NCBI GenBank assembly: GCA_023445445.1 | Contig: JAEXLD010000118.1 | Location: forward strand, 69,451-133,450 | Reading direction: 5' to 3' | Length of the DNA stretch: 64,000 bases | From: Bacillota bacterium | Lineage (GTDB): Bacteria > Bacillota > Clostridia > Clostridiales > Clostridiaceae | In this document: piece by piece, positions 23,327 through 31,191 of the stretch | How positions within the stretch are numbered: the first letter of the stretch is position 1 | Layout: each line of letters starts with the position of its first letter | Notes under the pieces: generated by a model | Seen by the model: the letters and a program-made list of their open reading frames with translations, nothing else | Told to the model about the DNA's origin: nothing | Database searches by the model: none | Made by a program: the position numbers and the translations under genes

Positions 23327-25003
23327 CTAACAAAAAGATACTTTGAAATAAGTAGGATAATTATTGCCTACATCTGAATATTTAATATATATATTGTTAG
23401 TATCTTTATAAACTTGTAAATTTTTACTACCAGCACTTCCGATAGTGGTTGGATTTGCTGAATCGCTGGAAATTTCACTACTTGCCCATAATGTTTTTGT
23501 AAGCGTGGGTTGTGTTCCACCATTAGAATATACTTTTTCAAAATCTATAAAATTAGTTAATTTAGCAAAACCTATCTTCTGATAGGTTGTTGACATAGTT
23601 ATAACACCCACCCACAACATAAGAGTAGGACTAATTGTTTCCCAATTTAACCAAGTGTTACTAGAGCACATTCTTTTATACACCACGTTTGAATTATACG
23701 GATACCATAATTGATATGCCAAATCATTGTTATCATCTATTCTAGCTGTAAATAAAGTTCCTGCATTAGTTGGAAACCCTGCTCCATCTGGTGATATAAA
23801 TGATGTAACACTAACACACTTTGTAGGGAAAGTTGTAATTAAAGAAGCATTGTTTAACCCAGTTTTACTAATTAATTTCATTCCAGTTGGTTCACCAGTT
23901 ATAACTTCCCAACTTTGCCATACTGAATCAGACCACATTCTTTTATATATTTTGTTTGAATTATGCGGATACCATAATTGATAACTAAAAGCATCATCAG
24001 TGTTTATTCTACTAGTGTGTAATGTTCCTGCACTTGTTGGGAATGTACCATTGTCATAACTTGCAAAACTTGTTATGCTAACACACCTAGAAGGAAAGGC
24101 TGTAATTGGTGAATTAGAATTTAAACCAACTTTTGATATTAGTTTAGTCGCAAAGTTTGCGTATTCACCATTAAATGAAATAGCCATACCATTAGTTGTT
24201 ACTATATCATCTTCGTTTAAATAATCTCCAACTTCCAAAGCGTTCCCAAAGATATTATAGCCTTCATTTATTGTAACAATATCTATATTTAAACTTTTTA
24301 TATATTGAATTGTTTGTTTTAAATAATCTTGTTGAGTTGTGTTAAAATCAGAGCTTCCCGGGTGTAACATGAAAATAGTCCAACCATTACTTGAAACAGC
24401 TTTATCAACAGCAGACTTATAATAATCTAAAGTTGATGTACTTCCATCAGCAGGTAGGTCAAAATAAGAACCCATAGCAAACCTATGAATAGTGAATGAA
24501 CCTATAACCCCTCTGTTTGTTTTTCTACCAATAGCAACTCCATTTCTATAATATTTTTTTGCAATTCTTCTAACTGTTTCATTGTTATTTCCAACTGGAT
24601 ACACAAAACTATTTACCTTAAATCCTTTAGATTCTAATATTCTTTTAGATTCTTTTAGTTCATATTCTATTTCTCTTTCATCTGCAATAGTTGTTAAGTC
24701 CGTATGAGTAACACTATGAGATGCAACTTCCCAACCTAAATTATCTTGTAAATATTTTAATTGCGCTAAACTTAACCTACCAGTGGCGTCTATAAAATTT
24801 GATGGTGAAGCAATAGTTATTGGTATATTCTCTGCTTCAAATATAGGTTTTAAAATATTCCAATCTGCTACGTCAATATCATCAGATGAAAAAGATATCA
24901 AAGGCTTTCTATTTGAATGTTGAACATTTCTAAATTCATTCTTATTCTGTTCCAATGACGCACTATGTCTTTTTATTTCTTGTTCTACCTCTCTATATAG
25001 CAT
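23327..25003 (-). CDS. Tail fibre with polysaccharide deacetylase (NodB) domain
   Basis: A 558-residue protein. Residues 1-19 (MLYREVE...HSASLEQ) are shared with the fibre at 28922. Residues about 35-250 are a NodB deacetylase: Asp41-Asp42, SHSVTH (His96, His100), FVYPVG and LHPG (His214). Then come two tandem repeats of about 75 residues (TAFPSRCVSITSF... and TTFPTKCVSVTSF...) resembling knob/fibre repeats, and a C-terminal beta domain. It probably deacetylates host cell-wall or surface polysaccharide during adsorption. AAGGAGG upstream. Confidence 0.85.
   Translation of the reverse strand: MLYREVEQEIKRHSASLEQNKNEFRNVQHSNRKPLISFSSDDIDVADWNILKPIFEAENIPITIASPSNFIDATGRLSLAQLKYLQDNLGWEVASHSVTHTDLTTIADEREIEYELKESKRILESKGFKVNSFVYPVGNNNETVRRIAKKYYRNGVAIGRKTNRGVIGSFTIHRFAMGSYFDLPADGSTSTLDYYKSAVDKAVSSNGWTIFMLHPGSSDFNTTQQDYLKQTIQYIKSLNIDIVTINEGYNIFGNALEVGDYLNEDDIVTTNGMAISFNGEYANFATKLISKVGLNSNSPITAFPSRCVSITSFASYDNGTFPTSAGTLHTSRINTDDAFSYQLWYPHNSNKIYKRMWSDSVWQSWEVITGEPTGMKLISKTGLNNASLITTFPTKCVSVTSFISPDGAGFPTNAGTLFTARIDDNNDLAYQLWYPYNSNVVYKRMCSSNTWLNWETISPTLMLWVGVITMSTTYQKIGFAKLTNFIDFEKVYSNGGTQPTLTKTLWASSEISSDSANPTTIGSAGSKNLQVYKDTNNIYIKYSDVGNNYPTYFKVSFC
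24948..24968 (-). repeat. Fibre seam repeat, copy A
   Basis: Twenty-one bases identical to 31104-31124; their first 18 (TGTTCCAATGACGCACTA) also occur at 35263-35280. They encode the SASLEQ junction between a short anchor and the variable body of three tail proteins. Confidence 0.8.
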
Positions 25004-25018
25004 TAGCTTTTTACCTCC

Positions 25019-25294
25019 TTATTCCTTCGACAAGATTACAATTTTGCAATTCATAGGCTCACCATTGTAAATCTTTATTGTATTTGAATCAATTATTTCT
25101 ACATTATTCATTGACAAAGAAGTATTATCTTTAAAAATACTAATTGTCAAATTATCAGTTCTTAAATTATGGGTTACACTAGTTTCATATTCATTTCCAA
25201 TCAAATCCCAATCAGATATAGACACATTATTAATTGACTGTTTTATGTTTTCTCTCCCAGAGAATATGCCGAATCTAAAATCATTTATAAACAC
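25019..25294 (-). CDS. Tail/fibre-associated hypothetical protein (91 aa)
   Basis: GTG start with AGGTG five bases upstream. A beta-rich 91-residue protein with an all-beta C-terminus (SLSMNNVEIIDSNTIKIYNGEPMNCKIVILSKE), typical of small fibre or knob domains. It lies between the 97-codon gene and the deacetylase fibre, so it is probably a baseplate accessory or fibre chaperone. Confidence 0.55.
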   Translation of the reverse strand: MFINDFRFGIFSGRENIKQSINNVSISDWDLIGNEYETSVTHNLRTDNLTISIFKDNTSLSMNNVEIIDSNTIKIYNGEPMNCKIVILSKE

Positions 25295-25302
25295 ATCATC
25301 AC

Positions 25303-25596
25303 CTACATTCCAAGTAAAATATCATAATTAGTTCCTACAGGGGCTTTAATTTTTAAACTAACCCAAGGAACGAAATTATCTAAAATAACAGATTGACCAC
25401 TTTTAATTTTTATACTTGAAATGTTATTATTTATAGTTCCAATAAATTCACAGTCAGCATCAGCCCAGAGAGTAGCATAATAAATATAATTTCTATCATA
25501 TTTACCTTTAAATAATTCTTCTTCAGCAGAAGTAGTAACGCCATATTTTTTGATTAATTTTTCATATTGGGTATTAAAATGTATTAAATTTGCCAA
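25303..25596 (-). CDS. Tail-associated hypothetical protein (97 aa)
   Basis: TTG start with AGGTGGG upstream. It contains YYATLWADADCEFIGTI and a beta-rich SIKIKSGQSVILDNFVPWVSLKIKAP, suggesting a small jelly-roll-like module. Co-transcribed with the following gene (gap eight bases). Function unknown. Confidence 0.55.
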   Translation of the reverse strand: MANLIHFNTQYEKLIKKYGVTTSAEEELFKGKYDRNYIYYATLWADADCEFIGTINNNISSIKIKSGQSVILDNFVPWVSLKIKAPVGTNYDILLGM

Positions 25597-25701
25597 AAAC
25601 CCACCTACTTTCTTAAATTTTAAAAATTCACACCTCCAAGAATGGCTATATTACTAGCTTTCAGGAGTTGAATTTATTTATAAAATGTTGATTTTAACAA
25701 T

Positions 25702-25734
25702 TGTATAAAAATAGGGTAGGAGTTAACCCTACCC
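25702..25734 (-). terminator. Terminator after the holin gene
   Basis: GGGTAGG (25714-25720) pairs with CCTACCC (25728-25734); on the minus strand it is followed by TATTTTTATAC. It separates the lysis genes from the last fibre genes. Confidence 0.8.
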
Positions 25735-25741
25735 ATAAAAA

Positions 25742-26050
25742 TTATTTATCTTTATTACTATTTATTGTTATTTTATTTGTTACCACATCATACCCGCCAC
25801 ATAACATTACACTTATTATTAAAGCGTTGCATAGTAGAGTATATATGCCCAACACATTCCAATTAAATAACTGTGCAGTTGTGTTTATAACAAATAGATG
25901 CCCAACTGTTAAAATAAAAGTGTAAAATTTTGTTGGTATATTTTTAATGAATCTTAATTCCTTTGTAAAAGACACCCAAAGCTCAACTATTATCAAAGTA
26001 GTCATAAACGCCATTATAGCTTCACTTGTTATAAAATTTGTTATTTCCAT
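25742..26050 (-). CDS. Holin-like membrane protein
   Basis: 103 residues from ATG 26050, chosen because GGAGG lies just upstream (an in-frame ATG at 26086 lacks one). Three hydrophobic spans (AIMAFMTTLIIVELWV; KFYTFILTVGHLFVIN; IYTLLCNALIISVMLCGG) and a charged tail NSNKDK match class I holins. It lies near an endolysin and a UviB-like protein. The mRNA leader is complementary to the plus-strand RNA candidate at 26115. Confidence 0.7.
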   Translation of the reverse strand: MEITNFITSEAIMAFMTTLIIVELWVSFTKELRFIKNIPTKFYTFILTVGHLFVINTTAQLFNWNVLGIYTLLCNALIISVMLCGGYDVVTNKITINSNKDK

Positions 26051-26079
26051 TGTAAAATCCCTCCATTTAATTATTTTTA

Positions 26080-26108
26080 TTGACACCTAGGCTCAACTAG
26101 GTTAAAAT
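26080..26108 (+). promoter_or_regulatory. Near-consensus plus-strand promoter inside the lysis genes
   Basis: TTGACA (26080-26085), 17-bp spacer, TAAAAT (26103-26108). The spacer edges form a 6-bp inverted repeat ACCTAG/CTAGGT (26085-26090, 26097-26102), an operator-like position. No plus-strand protein gene follows; the product would be the structured RNA at 26115. Confidence 0.7.
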
Positions 26109-26114
26109 ACACTT

Positions 26115-26207
26115 GTTAGAATAATCCATTTCTAACGTAATAGGAGTTATATCCTATTACCTCACATCAGTGCAGTAGGTTTTAGCATTACCTATTGCAC
26201 TTTTTTA
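26115..26207 (+). ncRNA. Candidate antisense small RNA, three hairpins
   Basis: Predicted start about seven bases after the -10. Hairpin 1: GTTAGAA/TTCTAAC (26115-26136, 7 bp). Hairpin 2: GTAATAGGA/TCCTATTAC (26137-26160, 9 bp, perfect). An eight-base linker (CTCACATC) follows, then a 12-bp stem with one G-U (26169-26201) and TTTTTTAT, a canonical intrinsic terminator. About 92 nt long. It is complementary to the minus-strand mRNA between the UviB-like and holin genes. No family recognised and no frame encoding a protein. Confidence 0.6.
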
Positions 26208-26555
26208 TACTTTCGACTTGATTGACTCAATGTCAGTTTTTATATCTTTCATTTCTGTTTTTATATAACTAATGTCGTTTCCGATTGTTTTAAATTCGAT
26301 TACAGATTTTTGGAATGTATCTACAGCATCCTTGAACATTTTCTTATCTTCCTTGTTTTCTTCTTTAACTTCTTTTAATTCAACTTTCATTTCATTTATT
26401 CTATCATTTGTAAATTCTCTATTTTCCTTATCTTTTTTATCAAGAGTGTCCATAAATTCTCTATTATCTTTATCTCTTTTCCATAATAAATAAACTGCAA
26501 TAGCAGAAGGAAACCCTATACTACCTATTGCAGTAACAATTACATTCATATCCAT
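26205..26555 (-). CDS. UviB/BhlA-type holin-like protein
   Basis: 116 residues: a short N-terminal hydrophobic span (VIVTAIGSIGFPSAIAVYLLW), the KRDKDNREF junction typical of UviB/BhlA, then a long charged coiled coil. Family members act as bacteriocin- or phage-associated holins. The coiled tail is longer than in UviB itself. AGGAGG upstream overlaps the stop of the 29-codon peptide. Confidence 0.75.
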   Translation of the reverse strand: MDMNVIVTAIGSIGFPSAIAVYLLWKRDKDNREFMDTLDKKDKENREFTNDRINEMKVELKEVKEENKEDKKMFKDAVDTFQKSVIEFKTIGNDISYIKTEMKDIKTDIESIKSKV

Positions 26556-26569
26556 ACGATTGACCTCCT

Positions 26570-26659
26570 TTATGTAGATTTATTCCGTTTCTCAGCAAGG
26601 AGGTATTGTATAGTGATTTTTACTATGCAAATAAGTGATAGAGCAATTATAAATTTCAT
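26570..26659 (-). CDS. 29-residue membrane peptide in the lysis operon
   Basis: AAGGAGGCGG is followed by ATG 26659 and a 29-codon frame: hydrophobic MKFIIALSLICIVKITIQYLL then a charged end AEKRNKST. The stop runs into the next gene's AGGAGG, so the two are coupled. The size and layout suit a small lysis or inhibitor peptide, but the function is inferred from position only. Confidence 0.55.
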   Translation of the reverse strand: MKFIIALSLICIVKITIQYLLAEKRNKST

Positions 26660-26690
26660 TTTAACCGCCTCCTTTTTTTAATTTATTATT

Positions 26691-27701
26691 TTAGTTAGAA
26701 TTCTTTTTCATTAATTCTCTAATTTTATTGCGTGTTTCAGTTTTAGACTTTTTCTTTATATAACTTGATCTAGTGGTCTCTACTGACTTATGGTTTAAAA
26801 GTTCACTAGCCAATGTAATATCTCCTGTCATCTCACTCACCAAGTTTGCTTTTGTTTTTCTTGTGCAATGAGCATGAAAATCTTCTATTCCAACTATATT
26901 CCCAATTTTTCTTATTCTATTTTGCAAACTTACTTTGCTCATAGGTCGATATTCGCCATTCCATTTAACTATAAATAAATTATCAACTTCCAACTTATCT
27001 AAATTATCTTTTCTATAATTCAACCATTCTTCAATCATATCTCTTGTTTCTTCTTCAAACACTACCTCAACCTTATATCCACGTTTTTCTCTTATATCAG
27101 AGAAAATACACTCATCTAAATCCATAGTGGATAAAGTTAATTTACTTAAAGCTCCAACTCTGTTTGCACTATCTATGGCTAAATTAAATAATATTTTGTC
27201 TTGAATATCATAATCACCATCTTCTTTTGCTAATTCTTCTTTTATCATATCGACTTGTTCTTGAGTTAAGAAATAAGAATTTATAATATGTTCATCATTA
27301 GCACCCTTCATTCTGTCTAGTTGTTTGTCAAATGGGTGATATTTAATTAATTTTCTTTTAACCGACCAATGATAAAATGAAGATATAGCAGATAACTTAT
27401 TGTTAATCGCTTTTTTATTATTCAATAAAGTATCTTGGCAAAAACCCATAAACCCTTCCATTATATCCACAGCATCATCCATAAATTCCTCAGAATAAAG
27501 GTCAATATTGTCCCATTGCTCTGATAGATAAACAAGAAATTGATTGAAATTATTTTTATATACTTTAAAAGTCGTATCCTCAACATCTTTATTTTTAATA
27601 ATATTACTTCTTAAATATTTTTCATATTTTTTTATATTATCGGGATTAATTTTTGCAATACGTTCTTTTGTAAAGTATTTTACCCTTTGAACCTTTCCCA
27701 T
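26691..27701 (-). CDS. Tyrosine site-specific recombinase/integrase
   Basis: A 336-residue recombinase with an N-terminal SAM-like core-binding domain (residues 20-125) and a catalytic domain containing Arg181 (SANRVGAL), HxxR His278-Arg281, His304 (LLNHKS) and nucleophile Tyr314 (TTRSSY). All key residues are present. It could be an integrase, a resolvase for circular genomes, or a fibre-switching enzyme. It lies between lysis and fibre genes rather than next to a repressor. GGAGGAG upstream. No attachment site could be recognised. Confidence 0.9.
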   Translation of the reverse strand: MGKVQRVKYFTKERIAKINPDNIKKYEKYLRSNIIKNKDVEDTTFKVYKNNFNQFLVYLSEQWDNIDLYSEEFMDDAVDIMEGFMGFCQDTLLNNKKAINNKLSAISSFYHWSVKRKLIKYHPFDKQLDRMKGANDEHIINSYFLTQEQVDMIKEELAKEDGDYDIQDKILFNLAIDSANRVGALSKLTLSTMDLDECIFSDIREKRGYKVEVVFEEETRDMIEEWLNYRKDNLDKLEVDNLFIVKWNGEYRPMSKVSLQNRIRKIGNIVGIEDFHAHCTRKTKANLVSEMTGDITLASELLNHKSVETTRSSYIKKKSKTETRNKIRELMKKNSN

Positions 27702-27843
27702 ATAATCTCCTCCTTCGCCGTTGCTTTATTTCGCATAAATGCCTTATTTTTATAAATATCACCAATCCCTTTATTTTCAATATATATAACCACTTTACTT
27801 CGTAAAAATTGGCTATTCATGAAGCACAAATTTAGCGAAATTA

Positions 27844-27873
27844 TTGACGTAATATAAGTTATGACTATATAAT
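27844..27873 (+). promoter_or_regulatory. Promoter for the plus-strand small regulator gene
   Basis: TTGACG (27844-27849), 18-bp spacer, TATAAT (27868-27873). It lies in the gap divergent from the recombinase gene (27702-27896), a stretch that otherwise holds only AT-rich sequence. Confidence 0.65.
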
Positions 27874-27896
27874 TGTTATGGGATGGTGATATTTTA

Positions 27897-28133
27897 ATGA
27901 GTGAATATTATGAAATAAATGGTATTAAAATTAAAAAAAGTAATTCTTATTTAGATAAAGGTGATAGGAAAGTCATACATACAACAATGAGAAGTGATAT
28001 GTATAAGAAAATCAACAAAATTGCTACAAAACACAAAAAACCAATGAGTAAATGCTTGGATGTGATAATGCTGACATTTGAAAAACACCCAGAAATAATG
28101 AGAGAGTTTGTAAATAACTTAAAAAAATACTAA
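27897..28133 (+). CDS. Small ribbon-helix-helix-like regulator (78 aa)
   Basis: ATG 27897 follows GGATGGTG; a TTG at 27873 overlaps the -10. The second half (HTTMRSDMYKKINKIATKHKKPMSKCLDVIMLTF) has a strand followed by two helices, the pattern of Arc/MetJ-type ribbon-helix-helix proteins. One of only two plus-strand genes in the 41-kb minus-strand block, with its own promoter, divergent from the recombinase. Probably a DNA-binding regulator; targets unknown. Confidence 0.6.
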   Translation: MSEYYEINGIKIKKSNSYLDKGDRKVIHTTMRSDMYKKINKIATKHKKPMSKCLDVIMLTFEKHPEIMREFVNNLKKY

Positions 28134-28154
28134 CTCAATACATAGTTTATATAA

Positions 28155-28167
28155 CTACAATATATAG
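28155..28167. promoter_or_regulatory. Operator-like site matching the 23217 palindrome
   Basis: CTACAATATATAG, followed by TA, differs by one base from CTACAATATGTAG at 23217-23229. It lies just after the small regulator gene. Confidence 0.3.
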
Positions 28168-28227
28168 TAATCAAAATATATAAAATTTCAATTTTAAATA
28201 AAATTCAAATTAGTAATTATAAGTAGA

Positions 28228-28257
28228 GTAGGGGGGTTCAAATTTAAATTCTCCTAC
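28228..28257. repeat. Inverted repeat between convergent genes
   Basis: GTAGG (28228-28232) and CCTAC (28253-28257) flank an AT-rich loop with an inner AATTT/AAATT. No T-run, so termination is uncertain. Confidence 0.3.
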
Positions 28258-28260
28258 AAA

Positions 28261-28824
28261 TCAAACTCTATTTTTCTTACTTTTCTTTTTTAATTTATTA
28301 TTCCTCAACGTTTCTTCACGCTTTTTAGATTTTGCAATTTCTTTAATGGCAGTTTCATATAACAATTCCTCATCGTATTCACAATCATAAAATTCTATTC
28401 TTGATCCTTCAATTCCTTTATGGTATTCAACGGTGATAGTTAATTCTTTTATGCATAAATAACTATCATCAACTAATACGCCACTAGCTTCAGCAGTAAG
28501 ACCATCTAAAATCATCTTCGGAGTATAATTGTCAATATCTTTTCTCCTTGAAGTAGAATTGTAAACCACATATTTACATTTACAATTTGATATTCCTAAA
28601 TCTTCTAAGCCATAATGTTTTACCACATAAACAACGAAATCTTTCCAGTCTTGTTTCAGTTTATTCATAGTTATTCTCTGCAAAATCACCCATTTATTCA
28701 AAGATGGGTGACTAGGGTTATCTATTGGTCTTTTTTTACTTCTTGGATGCTTTTTAAAATATTCTTTTGTCCAATTCTCCAAAAGTTCCTCCGTAAACTC
28801 TATTACTATTTTTTCATTATTCAT
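28261..28824 (-). CDS. RusA-family Holliday-junction resolvase-like protein
   Basis: About 187 residues from ATG 28824 (GAGG six bases upstream). RRKDIDNYTPKMILDGLTA...GVLVDDSYL has the RusA arrangement of aspartates (DIDN, D of ILDGL, DD) and a lysine needed to cut branched DNA. A basic tail (KLKKKSKKNRV) may bind DNA. The gene is oddly placed among fibre genes rather than with replication genes. Confidence 0.8.
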   Translation of the reverse strand: MNNEKIVIEFTEELLENWTKEYFKKHPRSKKRPIDNPSHPSLNKWVILQRITMNKLKQDWKDFVVYVVKHYGLEDLGISNCKCKYVVYNSTSRRKDIDNYTPKMILDGLTAEASGVLVDDSYLCIKELTITVEYHKGIEGSRIEFYDCEYDEELLYETAIKEIAKSKKREETLRNNKLKKKSKKNRV

Positions 28825-28844
28825 CTTTAACCTCATTTTCTATT

Positions 28845-28881
28845 TAAATATAAAATGACTAGCCAAATCAATGACTAGTCA
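28845..28881 (-). terminator. Terminator after the YadA-like fibre gene
   Basis: TGACTAG (28856-28862) pairs with CTAGTCA (28875-28881), followed on the minus strand by TTTTATATTT. It would isolate the RusA gene from tail transcription unless read through. Confidence 0.65.
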
Positions 28882-28886
28882 AAGTA

Positions 28887-28913
28887 TTTAATTAATTATT
28901 TTATTGCGTAATA
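28887..28913 (-). repeat. 27-bp direct repeat after fibre gene, copy 1
   Basis: Identical over 27 bases to 33249-33275. It contains the junction motif (TTTAATTAATTATT on the plus strand) followed by TTATTGCGTAATA. Both copies lie just after tail-protein genes. Confidence 0.85.
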
Positions 28914-28921
28914 TGTTTCAA

Positions 28922-31159
28922 TTACCAAGTTGTTAATGCACTTCTTTTCCAACCCGTAGAAGTCTTAGTATAAATATAATTATCATCTGATGTTATATCT
29001 CCTATTTGTCCTCTAGTATCGGTTGAACTTGTAGGTGTATATCTACCTAAGTTTAAAGTACCTTTAATTTTAACGTTATGTTTTTCTGTTCCTAAAACAA
29101 ATTCATTTTCATTATTAGCAATAGCACTATTACCTTGACTATCTCTACCAATAGCAACTGAACCAACGCCCTTGGCTTCTGCAAACGCCCCTAAAGAAGT
29201 CGCATTAGTTGTACCTACTGAAGAATAACCTAAAGTAGTTAAGTTATCAGCTTGTACGCTACTACTTTGCCCAGACCTTGAACCTATATTGGTTTGATTA
29301 TTGGCTGAAATTGTTGGATAATCAACTGATTTAGGATAGAACCCTGCTTGTCTACCAATGGCAACATTATATTGTCCACTAACTAAAGAGTTAAATGCTC
29401 TACTCCCAACAGCAGTACACCAATCTGTAGATACAGAATCACGCATACATTCATTACCTATAGCTATATTCCAACTACCAAATTCTAAACTACTCTGTGC
29501 AGAGTATCCAATACCAATATTATAATATCCTGTTTTCATATATCTTTGTGCCATAAATCCAAGTCCAACATTATTAAGTCCTGTTGTTAAAGACTGTTGA
29601 ACATAAGCACCAATTGCACTATTGTAATTTCCTGTTGTTATGTCCCTTTGAGCAATGTAACCAATTGCAGTATTATCTGTTCCTGATGTACGTTTAGAAT
29701 GACCTCCCCCAATAGCAAAGCTTGTTCCACCAGTATAAATATCAAAAGTTCCTATTCCTATTCTTCCTGCCTTGCTTACTTTATTTAAAATCTTTTTAAT
29801 GGATATATTAGTTATAGTTGCACTCCATCTTTCTATTCCATCACCAAGTTTTATTTCTACTACACCACTTTCATTAGCAACTAATGTTAATTTATATAAT
29901 GCATCAGAATAACCAACAAATTGTTTATCAGAGATAGCAGTCCCAATCTTTACTATTAGCCTTGGAGATATAAAGTTGTAGTTACTTGTATCAGTCCAAG
30001 TTACATCAATTTGATACTCAGCACCTTGCTCTACTGTGATATTTGTTTTTAATGTTCCAAGTTCAGGTACTATCCAAGATGTTCCATTCCATGCAGAACC
30101 ATTTTCACCAATCCATGTACTAATATTAGGTGCTAATTCACTTCCATATGATACGGTTGGTGTTAATGGTCTAAATATTTCTGTAGCCCCTTCAGGTATA
30201 GATAAAACAGGGTTACTTGTTACGCCATCACCATTCAAAACTTTTATTTGATTATTTGTACCTTGTATAGTTTTACCTGCTAAAGTTTTTGTATTTGTTT
30301 TATAGACACGATTATACAAATCTTTATTGTCTACAAATGGCGAAACCGTTCCAACAAACCAACTATTAGGATAATTTGAAAGTAGTATATTAACTTCTGA
30401 AGTTGTGGGTTCATTTCCAGAACCAAAAATATCAGTTAAGTCTATCCCTAAAACATATTGTAATTCCATAACTTTATCTTTTGAAACCGTAGCGTCAGCA
30501 TATTTATGAGTAAAGTTTATAGCTGAAGTTGTTGATGTAGCAGTAAATATACCGTTTATATCATATAAATTATTTATTATCGGATTATTTACTAGATATT
30601 GACCTTCGCTTGAATTATTAACTCTTAGGCTTATATAATCACAGTTAGAGTTTGTAACTTTTACTCTACCCTTAAAGTAATATTTATGACCTACCACCAA
30701 GTTGGTTAAATCATTTTTTATTAATCCATAAATAGCTGTTCCATCAGCCACATTTTTAAGAATTTTATTAGTTACACTACTTGCAGAATTTGCTGAAAGC
30801 CAACCACTACTCAAACCATTGCCAAAGTCACTATTAGGCACAATATTAGTTGCAGTAAATTCAGAAGAAATTGTCGCTTGATAAGTGCCGCCCTTACTCC
30901 ATGCAGTACCATTCCAATAGTACCAACCACCATCAGCAGTAACCACATATATGTTTTTCTTTCCATCAGTAGTGTTGGCACTTGTATCACTTTGTAAAGC
31001 TGATAAAGTTGCAAATGCCCCCTTCGGTGAGCCACTTCCTATATTGCTTATTTGCGTTTGTAATGTATTTATTGTGTTTTTATCTACTTTTTGTTGATTC
31101 ATTTGTTCCAATGACGCACTATGTTCTTTTATTTTACTTTCTACTTCTCTATATAGCAT
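28922..31159 (-). CDS. YadA-head-like tail fibre
   Basis: A 745-residue fibre. The N-terminus MLYREVESKIKEHSASLEQ is shared with the deacetylase fibre and probably anchors it to the baseplate. The middle has a carbohydrate-binding-like beta domain; residues about 480-640 hold repeated GxxNxAIGxxA units (TGNYNSAIG, TGLNNVGLG, FGSWNIAIG), the YadA/adhesin head pattern of a trimeric beta-roll. Ends in a short knob TGWKRSALTTW. Likely receptor-binding protein. AAAGGAGG upstream. Confidence 0.85.
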   Translation of the reverse strand: MLYREVESKIKEHSASLEQMNQQKVDKNTINTLQTQISNIGSGSPKGAFATLSALQSDTSANTTDGKKNIYVVTADGGWYYWNGTAWSKGGTYQATISSEFTATNIVPNSDFGNGLSSGWLSANSASSVTNKILKNVADGTAIYGLIKNDLTNLVVGHKYYFKGRVKVTNSNCDYISLRVNNSSEGQYLVNNPIINNLYDINGIFTATSTTSAINFTHKYADATVSKDKVMELQYVLGIDLTDIFGSGNEPTTSEVNILLSNYPNSWFVGTVSPFVDNKDLYNRVYKTNTKTLAGKTIQGTNNQIKVLNGDGVTSNPVLSIPEGATEIFRPLTPTVSYGSELAPNISTWIGENGSAWNGTSWIVPELGTLKTNITVEQGAEYQIDVTWTDTSNYNFISPRLIVKIGTAISDKQFVGYSDALYKLTLVANESGVVEIKLGDGIERWSATITNISIKKILNKVSKAGRIGIGTFDIYTGGTSFAIGGGHSKRTSGTDNTAIGYIAQRDITTGNYNSAIGAYVQQSLTTGLNNVGLGFMAQRYMKTGYYNIGIGYSAQSSLEFGSWNIAIGNECMRDSVSTDWCTAVGSRAFNSLVSGQYNVAIGRQAGFYPKSVDYPTISANNQTNIGSRSGQSSSVQADNLTTLGYSSVGTTNATSLGAFAEAKGVGSVAIGRDSQGNSAIANNENEFVLGTEKHNVKIKGTLNLGRYTPTSSTDTRGQIGDITSDDNYIYTKTSTGWKRSALTTW
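31104..31124 (-). repeat. Fibre seam repeat, copy B
   Basis: Identical to copy A (24948-24968) over 21 bases and to copy C over 20. Encodes the SASLEQ seam of the YadA-like fibre. Confidence 0.8.
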
Positions 31160-31191
31160 TTAATAAAATTACCTCCTTTTGTAATTAATTT

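Noticed and set aside
27700..27815. 37-codon GTG frame upstream of and overlapping the recombinase start
   Set aside because: No ribosome binding site; it overlaps the recombinase gene's own GGAGGAG.
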